Below are positions 44,200 to 52,671 of a DNA stretch of 64,000 nucleotides, piece after piece. Source of the stretch: Synaphobranchus kaupii (lineage: Eukaryota > Chordata > Actinopteri > Anguilliformes > Synaphobranchidae); NCBI GenBank assembly GCA_029718625.1, contig CM056391.1:27630281-27694280 (forward strand). The letters run 5' to 3'. A model generated the notes under the pieces. It saw nothing but the letters and a program-made list of their open reading frames with translations. It had not been told where the DNA came from and did not search any database. Made by a program: the position numbers and the translations under genes. Position 1 is the stretch's first letter. Each line of letters opens with the position of its first letter.

Positions 44200-47179
44200 C
44201 ACGACAAATAAAATTTACAGAAAATATGTAAGGAAAGGAAACAATGTCATAGGTAATGACTAGATTATGTACAAATCAAGATAAGCCTGCAAATAGCCTC
44301 AGGCTGTATACGGAATCTCTATAAATTATAAACACATACAAAACTGCGCTTATGAAAATATCTGACCTGAAAAAGACAAAATTATTCTCAAATATCAGAT
44401 TCTTAATCAGATTCTAAAGTGCATTTTCAGAAACAATTTAGATTATTAAAACCTTCCTAATTTTGCTCATAAAAATAATTTTACTCAAGAACACTATGGC
44501 AGCAAGACTGCTTAAATAGAGATTTCATACAAAATACAGGCCTATTAAAATTGCAGATAAATATTGTATTTTTAACCACAGTAAATTAATAATACGCTAT
44601 TGCATGTGAATTTAATAATTATAATGAATATTATTCAATAAATGCTTGAATAAATAAACAAGACAAAGGTAAATACTGCTATAATACATTAAAATATATT
44701 TGTTAATTTGTATAAGCAAAAGTTCCTTGAACATAAAACCTAAATTAAAGTATGTATTTATAAGAATGGGACAGATAAGGGATCATCAAAAAGGTACAAG
44801 ATTAAAAGCAATAAGTTAAAGCGGAATCTAATATTTCACTGCATTGCTCATAAATTCCATTATTAAGACTTTCGGCTTTCAAACCTAGATATCTATGATC
44901 TTCACCAATTAATCCGGACAACCAATATCCTACATGTTTATTTCCATCATATTGTAGAGGGAAAATCTAACATTAGACATGTTAGATATACAATATGAAA
45001 TGAAACAGAAATGTCCTGATGGAAAATTAATGAAGAGTGAATAGCCTAATATTAGGCTTCCACAAACAAATAAAACAACAGGATGGCTGACATTCAAAGA
45101 TTATGGTTCAGAATGACAAAACTATCTTGGTGCTCATTATTGGAAATACTGTCATTTTCAGATGATGTTAATATGGTGATGTTTTTTGCCTTCATTACTG
45201 TGTTTTACACAATTAGTACAATATTTTCTGTTCAAGCAGTAGGACAAACCCAGCCTTCACTACTACAAAATTCAACATAGGTTCAATGTGAATAGCTCAC
45301 AAATGCACAATTAAATTATCATTATAGTGTATGATTAACTGGGTTAATTATAACATTCACTTATTCCGATTATAAACAGTAGACTAGTATTGATATAAAT
45401 TTGATGTCTACTCTTTATAAACCTTTTAAAATAGAAAATAATACATATTCTGCCATGGCACGCTCTGCATTTATGGTGTATAACAAAGGCAGATATGAAA
45501 GATTGCCCTGAGCAAACATCTGCTCATAACTCCATACCAAACCCAGACTGTGATTCTCGTATTATGATTTCACCTTTGAGCTTAAGAGCAGAGGCATCGG
45601 CTGCAGTGCGCGTAAAGATGATCCGTCGTGTCTGGGAATGCTCACACGAGAATCCGACTGTTTACGTACACCCAGGGCTTGGGTCCGTATTGCATGGACG
45701 CTCCGGAAGATAAGGGCACAATTATAGCCTCTCTGAAACAGTGGCCGCCTCTTGAATACAGATCTTGAAGAAGTGTGGGGTAGCCGATTAGCGCGGGACG
45801 GTGAGGAAAATGAAATTCATTCACGTTTTTTTCTAGGGCAGAGATGAAACGCTGCATTTGGATGTAGAGCAGGATGACCCCTTGACCGAGCCATCAGGCC
45901 AAATTATGCATATTGTGACAGGAGCCGTGCAGACTTTGATTCCCCCAGGTGCCGTTGGACGGGGTTCTTAATAATGGGAAGTGACAGGGAGCAGAAGGCG
46001 CCGATCTCTCGTGTCATTTTTTCAGCACAATAGGACTTGCTGGTGTTTGTTAAATTGGATGTCAGGGAAAGCAAAGCTGCCCTTTCATCTTTATCTCACA
46101 TCGCTTTAGACTTTAAAATAGACAATGGGCGACAGCTCTCAAGATGCTTGTACACATTTGTACTAACACCAACCTTTCACGAACGATTCCCTTATGGTGT
46201 GTTTATACAGCAGTCAAATGGGAAACATTTGAGAACAAATCACTCGATACCTTCGTGATTCCCTAACCACCTGTACCGGTAACTAACTGCCAGTCCTACG
46301 TTTTAGCTCAAAAGCCAAGAACACACAATAAACAAGTGTTTAGAAGTGATATGACATTGCACAAGTGGACTACTGTGACATTTTGGTATTGGATTTGACA
46401 CACTACAGGAGTTTTCAGTTGGGGAATAACAGTATGTGTGACCATCTTGCTGCTAAGATTATATTGAGTATTAACATACCTTGTATTTCTTCCACCAGTG
46501 TAACCAAGTTGCTATTGTCGTGCTAGCTTGCAAGAAGATTTTTAGCGCACAGCAACTCTGACTTACAAAATCACATAGCATTTCGTACAAGCCACTCTTT
46601 AGTGTTTTTTCTGTTTATCATTCTCTGATGCAGGTCTTTACCAATAGATCAAATCATGGCCGGCCCCCATCCCAGCTCGTATGCTGTTTTTATTTTTGAC
46701 AGAGCTGTCTCATGGCTTCTTCTTAGCTGCAGGAAAAAGCTCAACGAAAAAGGACAGCTTCTGGCTTGTTGCATTGTTGAGTGGTCATTTTTCATTGGTT
46801 GCTGGCAGTACTTTTAAATTTGGCTTGTTAGGCCTGACACTGAACACGATGAGAAAAAGATTTTCTGACTGCCAGGTAAAGGTGCTTACATGAGCAGTTA
46901 TCATAGTTCATCAGCACCTCAACAATATCTAAATGATTAATTAATTGTAGCCTACAGTGTCAATGTGGGCAAGCTCATTTTCAACAACAATCACAGCAAG
47001 CTCTTAGTGAACTTGAGCTGTGATCAGAGCTAAATTGGAGGCTAAATTGCACTGTGTGCTTCAGCCCTCTGTCGGCCTTGTAAACAAGTGTCAGTTCCCC
47101 TGTTAGAGTTACCTGAATTACCTTGACAAGCAGGACCCAGTGCTTATAGTGCAATGAGGCCCCGAGGTCCTTATACTAG
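44198..47179. other. Gene-free stretch: AT-rich, then enhancer-like DNA
   Basis: The part 44,198-45,450 is strongly AT-rich with nothing recognised. The parts 45,455-46,030 and 46,930-47,170 are balanced, motif-dense sequence (for example 'ccaaattatgcatattgtg', a POU-octamer-like core, and 'ggagccgtgcagactttgat') and may be conserved non-coding elements. The long inverted-arm transposon inserted at the end of the second block. Confidence 0.35.
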
Positions 47180-47181
47180 TA

Positions 47182-48002
47182 GACGGGTCAATATATGAAA
47201 AAAAGTCACCTAACCCTGAACAAATTGCAACAAAAGGTTTTTCAATTGATTTTGGTACTATTGGGCATGCTTAATAACATACTAAAAATCTACTAAAATC
47301 TACTTTTAGGAAAGGCATAATTTTCAAGATGGCGTCCAAAATGGCCGCCAGGAGCTTAAAATGGCTATATCTCAATAACTATTCATCCTAGAAAGGTGGT
47401 TTCAGCGTCAAACCATATATTTTAAAGGTAAAGGCATGTGATTGAATTAGTTTTATTACTGTAAGTTAATTACTTCTTGCCAAATCCAAGATGGTGTCCC
47501 AAGGTGACATCATAAATCAATTTTCTGTATATTTTGTCACAGCAGAAAAATTGAGTGTCACCCAATTGATGTCTGACACCACTTCAACGATCTCCCAGGG
47601 GTTACCTAACTTCAGGAAAAAAGTAAGGCAATAGGTGCTTTAGTCTAGAAGCAGCACTCATTTCAAATTGGGTATGCATTTTAGGCGAAAATTGCCTTGG
47701 GGTTTAACAGGTTAAATAACATCAAAACAACAACCAATTTCACTTTCTTTTTTAAATTGAGAATTAATACCATCAGTAAAGGATGATGAACAAGAAAGTA
47801 TACATTGCCAGATTTTACAGTCCATTATGGGCACTATGTATCATCATCCTCTGACTCCTCTGGAAGAAACTTGTTATGAGGATTATCACACTCATCAAGT
47901 TGACATGGTCCACAGACAGTAGTGCATGGTAGTCCATATCGTCTACAAGAGCAGCGGAGTGTCTTGCATGCAGTGGAGCAGTTGCAATGAATCACCTTTA
48001 AG
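47182..48002. repeat. Left inverted arm of the nuclease element
   Basis: Inverse of 51,866-52,669. Read on the minus strand, its inner part (about 47,835-48,000) codes for the cysteine-rich C-terminus of the nuclease-like protein, so it is a duplicated piece of gene, not only a terminal repeat. It carries AAGATGGCG and AAAATGGCC motifs near 47,335-47,365 that resemble YY1 sites. Confidence 0.88.
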
Positions 48003-48214
48003 CTTAGACAGAGTTCTCCGGCAAGAAGGAGGAGTTCCTGTCAAGAGATATCAACAAACAGAGACTGATCCAGATGGTATGTGAAGAACTGACAGAAAGG
48101 GATTGCACTGTGATCAATGCACCCGGGGATGTTGATGTAGACATAGTAAAGGCTGCAGTGGATGCATCTCGTCTACACACCACTACACTTATTGGAGAAG
48201 ATACTGATCTCCTG

Positions 48215-48430
48215 GGGCCGGTTTTTCAAAAGTTTTAATCTGGATCAAACTGATCCAGATTTGGAAATCTCTTTTTCTGCTATGCAGGATCACGTAATCC
48301 ATCCTATCTTTATGCTGGTTTTTCAAAGCAATGTGGGATTGGATTACTCTGATCCGGATTCAAACTTTTCAGGATTACCAAATCTGGATTACCTGTGGTC
48401 TAAATGGGACTATCACAATGTAGCTATGTA
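48215..48430. promoter_or_regulatory. Left subterminal repeats of Harbinger
   Basis: The terminal motif ggtttttcaaa (from 48,219) recurs at 48,317-48,328, among several gatcc, ggatta and 'gatcacgtaatcc' motifs. Repeated subterminal motifs are where the Myb-like protein and transposase of characterised Harbinger elements bind; here that function is inferred. Confidence 0.6.
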
Positions 48431-48710
48431 AAGAACAACAGGTAGAATAGTGTGGGATCACTCCAATATGCTTTATTTGAACAGAAAATAGGACTGAACG
48501 GAACAGCAAACAATATAAACATCCCCCTCCATTGTCCATTTCTTGGAAACAGGCAGTCCGCTCATCTGAGACCTACAACAAATAAATAAATACATACTTT
48601 ACTCACAAATACATTATGGATGTTTCAAACAAGTTTCAAACAAAGATTTATTGAATTGAACTGGATAAAAAAGGCTTAAATATCTAATACTTAACAAAAT
48701 AAATTACTTC

Positions 48711-49481
48711 TTAGTTATTCTCATGAGTAGTTCTTCTTATGAGTTCTTCTTCTTCTTCATCATCATCATCTGCTTCGTCTGCTGTGGAGAGACCAGCTTG
48801 TCCAAGCTTGGCCTTTAGGAGGCGGATCTCAAGTCTGGCCTTGGTTTGCTGCAGTCGGGCAAGAATAAGCTGTTCCTCTGCTAGATGGATCTGTACTTCT
48901 GCCCTTTCAGTCTCTTTTTGCAGAAGTACCTTATAGGCGTCATCTTTCTTTGGGTGCTTTGAGCCTCTCTCTGGGGGTCCTGTGGGAACTAGGCCTTCTG
49001 GCTCTACCTGTGATTGACCTTCTCCCTCGATTACAGGGCTGAGATTAAGAATAAATGTTTCTGAAGAAGGCTCACTTTCTGCTGTCATCACAGGCTCACC
49101 ATCCTCTGCAACACCTTGGATCCCATGCAGAGCTTCCGACATTGTACCTCCAATAATATCAAGGACTATGTCTGTGTATTCACCCCTCTTATATGGCTTG
49201 TTGCCTGTTTGGCTGTTCTTGGCTTCAGCGTGGTCTTTTGTTGCCCTGGCCTTAAGATTCTTCCACCGAAATCTTAGTTGCTCTGTTGTCCTCTTCTGGC
49301 CAAACCCCATGGCATTCACATGTTGTGTGATTTCAGCCCAAATTTCCTTCTTAATTTTACTGCTCACTTCACCACCCTTGGCAGAACTAAAAGATCCTAC
49401 CAATGACCTATAATGGCACCTAACACCCTCCAGTAGGGCGTGGGTTTCAGCAGCAGAGAAATTTGGGCTTTTTGATTCCAT
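48711..49481 (-). CDS. Harbinger Myb/SANT-like (NAIF1-type) DNA-binding protein, intact
   Basis: 256 codons starting at ATG 49,481 (MESKSPNFSAAETHALLEGV). Residues about 8-100 form a Myb/SANT-like trihelix with spaced tryptophans (KKEIWAEITQHVNAMG, LRFRWKNLKARATKDH), the kind fused or paired with Harbinger transposases and related to vertebrate NAIF1. Residues about 185-230 (VLLQKETERAEVQIHLAEEQ onward) look like a coiled coil. The C-terminus is acidic (DEADDDDEEEEE). In characterised Harbinger systems this partner binds subterminal DNA and carries the transposase into the nucleus. No stop or frameshift was seen. It is divergent to the transposase with a 225-bp gap to ATG 49,707, suggesting a shared promoter. 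Confidence 0.88.
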   Translation of the reverse strand: MESKSPNFSAAETHALLEGVRCHYRSLVGSFSSAKGGEVSSKIKKEIWAEITQHVNAMGFGQKRTTEQLRFRWKNLKARATKDHAEAKNSQTGNKPYKRGEYTDIVLDIIGGTMSEALHGIQGVAEDGEPVMTAESEPSSETFILNLSPVIEGEGQSQVEPEGLVPTGPPERGSKHPKKDDAYKVLLQKETERAEVQIHLAEEQLILARLQQTKARLEIRLLKAKLGQAGLSTADEADDDDEEEEELIRRTTHENN

Positions 49482-49706
49482 GGTTCCACCGCTTTGGTGT
49501 AGCGAGCATCATGTCATAGGCCTTGGGTATGATTCCATTAATTGAACACAAGGTGAAGAATATAAGCTTTAATTACAGCCATTAATTGAACACAAGCCAA
49601 AGCAAATAAGCTAACAGGTGTGTTTGGGAAGACCAATTTACACAGCCATATGTATATTCAGCCTTTCTCAGAGGACTCAGAGAGAAGGTCACAGAGAGGC
49701 AGTGAC
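49482..49706. promoter_or_regulatory. Divergent promoter region between the two Harbinger genes
   Basis: An 18-bp direct repeat 'ccattaattgaacacaag' occurs at 49,535-49,552 and 49,579-49,596, centred between the divergent start codons, with 'aatataagctttaatta' between copies. This could drive or control both genes. No experiment supports this; it is inferred from position. Confidence 0.45.
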
Positions 49707-50725
49707 ATGGCAGGTGTTGTCCATCGCCACCACAGGAGAAGATACCGTCAAAGGGTGTATGTTGAGCGTATAGATCCACTGCAGAAATATACAAATGAGG
49801 AGCTGTATGCTCGGTTTCGCTTCGGAAGAGCTGATATTCAGTATATTGTGGACCTTCTCAGGCCCAACCTCCAACGCAGAACCCAAAGGAGTCACGGTCT
49901 GTCTGTGGAGGAACAGGTCCTCATTGCTCTTCGCTTCTATGCGTGTGGGACTTTCTACCAAGTTGTGGGTGATTACATGGGTGTGGAAAAATCAACTGTC
50001 TGTGATGTTCTGAAAAGTGTGTCAACTGCATTGGCCAGCCTGATTAATGAATTTGTTTCATTTCTGAAGGATGACCAGATCATCCAGGCTAAGCAGAATT
50101 TCTTTCCTTTGGGGAATATGCCCAATACTATTGGAGCAATCGACTGCACCCATGTGCACATACAAGCACCTCATGAGAATGAGTGGGAGTTTGTAAACCG
50201 AAAGGGGAGACACAGCATCAACGTTCAACTTGTGGGCAACGCTGAGCTCCTCATCACAAACTGCGTTGTGAAGTGGCCTGGGTCTGTCCATGATGCGCGC
50301 ATCCTGAGGGAGAGCGCTCTATATAGAGAGCTCCAAACCAACCGACCAAATGGTATCATATTAGGAGACAGTGCCTACCCTCTTCTACCATGGCTGATGA
50401 CCCCTTTTCTGGCTGCAAACACGCCTGAGCAGGCACGCTCAGGCATTGCAAAACAAGATGCACCATTGAGCGCTTAAATGGAGTTCTGAAGAGGCGCTTT
50501 GCATGCCTTAACTACTTGAGAGTGGAACCACAGAAAGCATGCAACATAATACTTGCTTGCATTGTCCTACACAACATCGCGACCAGGCGCAAAGTCCCTC
50601 TCTGTGATGACGTCCCTGATGCACCCGAGCCCGTTGGAGACACTGACCAACCTCCGGCATTCTGTCAGAATGAGGGACCGACTGGACGAGCAATAAGAGA
50701 TGCAATTGTTAGACACTATTTTTGA
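49707..50725 (+). pseudogene. HARBI1-like Harbinger transposase, one frameshift before the catalytic Glu
   Basis: ATG 49,707 (MAGVVHRHHRRRYRQRVYVE) was chosen because upstream codons lack family similarity. The N-terminal helix-turn-helix region has LSVEEQVLIALRFYACGTFY and YMGVEKSTVCDVLK. The DDE nuclease domain has IGAIDCTHVHI (first Asp, residue 146 from this Met), GSVHDARILRES, and ILGDSAYPLLPWLMTP (second Asp, residue 221). The frame then drifts after NTPEQARSG and stops at 50,475. The catalytic Glu block (TRCTIERLNGVLKRRF, Glu codon 50,468-50,470) and the ending ILACIVLHNIATRR...RHYF lie in another frame to 50,725. Total size, about 340 codons, equals normal HARBI1-like length. A small indel near 50,440 is the only defect I see. 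Confidence 0.9.
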
Positions 50726-51046
50726 TAAGTCCATGACTGATGATTGTGTCAGTGTGATTAATGTTCGATGAACAAAGACATAATTTATTATTTGAGTTCA
50801 ATATTGCCAGCTGTTTGGGGGATTATTTTATGGGGCCGAAATATTTATAATTTATAATTTGCTGTACTGAAAGGTTGCTAGCCTACATAGCCTACCTACT
50901 TTATGTACTTACTTTATGTACTTCCTGTTGAACAATTCAAGTGAAATTGATGAATAAATATTAATACTGTAAAATGCATGATATAAATGTTGTATTATTT
51001 AACTAACCAATTTTAGTTACCTAGTTTTATTACTGATATCCACCAT
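50726..51046. other. Non-coding AT-rich spacer within Harbinger
   Basis: 3' untranslated and spacer DNA after the transposase. Nothing else recognised. Confidence 0.5.
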
Positions 51047-51285
51047 GAATCCACCCTCCTGCTGGGATCAGTTTAATCCTGATTTTTGGGATCAAAATGA
51101 TCCCAATCCTACCAAAAAGTTTTGAAAAACCCAAACTCAAGGTTTGATCTGGATCAACAACAAGATTGGATTACGTGATCCAATCCAATTTCTGAATCCT
51201 TTTTTTCTTTTGAAAAACCCATTTTCAAGATTTGATCCAATCTGATGGCCGTAATCCGATCAGATTACTTTTGAAAAACCGGCCC
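51047..51285. promoter_or_regulatory. Right subterminal repeats of Harbinger
   Basis: The inverse motif ttttgaaaaaccc occurs at about 51,119-51,132 and 51,208-51,220, then at the terminus (51,268-51,285), with several gatcc, ggatta and 'ggattacgtgatccaa' motifs. It mirrors the left subterminal array. Confidence 0.6.
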
Positions 51286-51865
51286 CTGGTCTTACTCCTT
51301 TACTATGCACAAGGAGATAATAAGCGTCTTTATTTCAGATCAGACAAGTCCAAAGCTGATGGTAGCTTTAAAGTGTATGACATCAACATTTTAAAAGAAA
51401 TCCTTGGACATGATATGTGTTCTCAGTTAATGTTCATCCACGCTGTGACTGGCTGTGACACAACTTCTCGGATTTTCGGCATTGGCAAGAAGACTGCCTT
51501 CCAGAAGTTTGTGAAAGGAGACCCTGTCCTTCAGTCTTTTGCCAATGCATTTACTGTCCCAAACCAGACCCCGGAAGTGATAGATGACCTTGGGTCTCAA
51601 GTAATGGCTGTCCTCTTTGGTGGAAAGTGCACAGATTCTCTTGCGACAATGCGATACAACATCTTCAGCAAGAGGGTCATGTCAGCTTCATCACCTGTAA
51701 CACCTGTGAGTCCGCCACCAAACTTCACTGCCGAAGAGCATACTACCAGATCATGGTTTGGATGGGAAAAGAAGAAGGCATGGATGCTATGAACTGGGGG
51801 TGGAACCTACAAGATGACAGATTCATCCCACTTATGACAAACATGAACGCTGCCCCAGAGAGTCT

Positions 51866-52669
51866 CTTAAAGGTGATTCATTGCAACTGCTCCACTGCAT
51901 GCAAGACACTCCGCTGCTCTTGTAGACGATATGGACTACCATGCACTACTGTCTGTGGACCATGTCAACTTGATGAGTGTGATAATCCTCATAACAAGTT
52001 TCTTCCAGAGGAGTCAGAGGATGATGATACATAGTGCCCATAATGGACTGTAAAATCTGGCAATGTATACTTTCTTGTTCATCATCCTTTACTGATGGTA
52101 TTCAATTAAAAAAAGAAAGTGAAATTGGTTGTTGTTTTGATGTTATTTAACCTGTTAAACCCCAAGGCAATTTTCGCCTAAAATGCATACCCAATTTGAA
52201 ATGAGTGCTGCTTCTAGACTAAAGCACCTATTGCCTTAATTTTTTCCTGAAGTTAGGTAACCCCTGGGAGATCGTTGAAGTGGTGTCAGACATCAATTGG
52301 GTGACACTCAATTTTTCTGCTGTGACAAAATATACAGAAAATTGACTTATGATGTCACCTTGGGACACCATCTTGGATTTGGCAAGAAGTAATTAACTTA
52401 CAGTAATAAAACTGATTCAATCACATGCCTTTACCTTTAAAATATATGGTTTGATGCTGAAACCACCTTTCTAGGATGAATAGTTATTGAGATATAGCCA
52501 TTTTAAGCTCCTGGCGGCCATTTTGGACGCCATCTTGAAAATTATGCCTTTCCTGAAAGTAGATTTTAGTAGATTTTTAGTATGTTAATAAGCATGCCCA
52601 ATAGTACCAGAATCCATTGAAAAACCTTTTGTTGCAATTTGTTCAGGGTCAAACTTATATTGACCCGTC
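51866..52669. repeat. Right inverted arm of the nuclease element
   Basis: Inverse of 47,182-48,002. Its inner 169 bp encode the protein's C-terminus in the correct orientation, so this is the original side and the left arm the copy. Confidence 0.88.
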
Positions 52670-52671
52670 TA

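Larger units (their letters stand above)
48212..51288. mobile_element. 3.07-kb PIF/Harbinger transposon, nearly complete, CTG target duplication
   Basis: The element 48,215-51,285 has inverse ends 'gggccggtttttcaaaagt' and 'acttttgaaaaaccggccc' and is flanked by CTG at 48,212-48,214 and 51,286-51,288. It carries the two genes expected of Harbinger elements, transcribed divergently: a Myb/SANT-like protein (minus) and a HARBI1-like DDE transposase (plus). It sits within the nuclease gene of the outer element without loss of bases, so it is the younger insertion. Confidence 0.95.
48008..52034 (+). pseudogene. FEN1/XPG-like nuclease with CxC cysteine-rich tail, interrupted by Harbinger
   Basis: Open sequence 48,008-48,214 (69 codons) reads SRDINKQRLIQMVCEELTERD, then INAPGDVDVDIVKAAVDAS and TTLIGEDTDLL. 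After the inserted element it resumes in the same frame at 51,289 with VLLLYYAQGD, then HAVTGCDTTSRIFGIGKKTAF. The GEDTD block resembles the SEDSD/TEDMD acidic motif of XPG/FEN1 nucleases. GCDTT...GIGKKTA resembles their GCDYT..GIGPKTA helix-hairpin-helix. A one-base-type frameshift near 51,715 moves the frame to YYQIMVWMGKEEG, WGW, and a cysteine cluster CNCSTACKTLRCSCRR...CTTVCGPC, ending EESEDDDT and TAG at 52,034. The 5' part of the gene is missing. Role (repair-like or mobility nuclease) is inference. Confidence 0.75.
47180..52671. mobile_element. 5.5-kb TA-flanked element with about 810-bp inverted arms, coding for a FEN1/XPG-like nuclease
   Basis: Outer element 47,182-52,669, flanked by TA at 47,180-47,181 and 52,670-52,671. 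The ends are 'gacgggtcaatata' and its inverse 'tattgacccgtc'. The left arm (47,182-48,002) and right arm (51,866-52,669) are inverse copies with few differences. The interior without the Harbinger insertion is about 790 bp and encodes part of a nuclease-like protein. Because the arms include coding DNA for the protein's C-terminus, the left arm is best explained as an inverted duplication of the right end that replaced the 5' part of the gene. I cannot assign a superfamily. TA duplication alone fits several. Confidence 0.85.

Noticed and set aside
43930..44263. Frames with CVCVCV/THTHTH repeats as proteins
   Set aside because: They are translations of a CA microsatellite.
48711..50725. Host genes NAIF1 and HARBI1
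   Set aside because: The pair is intronless, divergent, and enclosed by Harbinger inverted ends with a 3-bp target duplication, so these are transposon genes and not the domesticated host copies.
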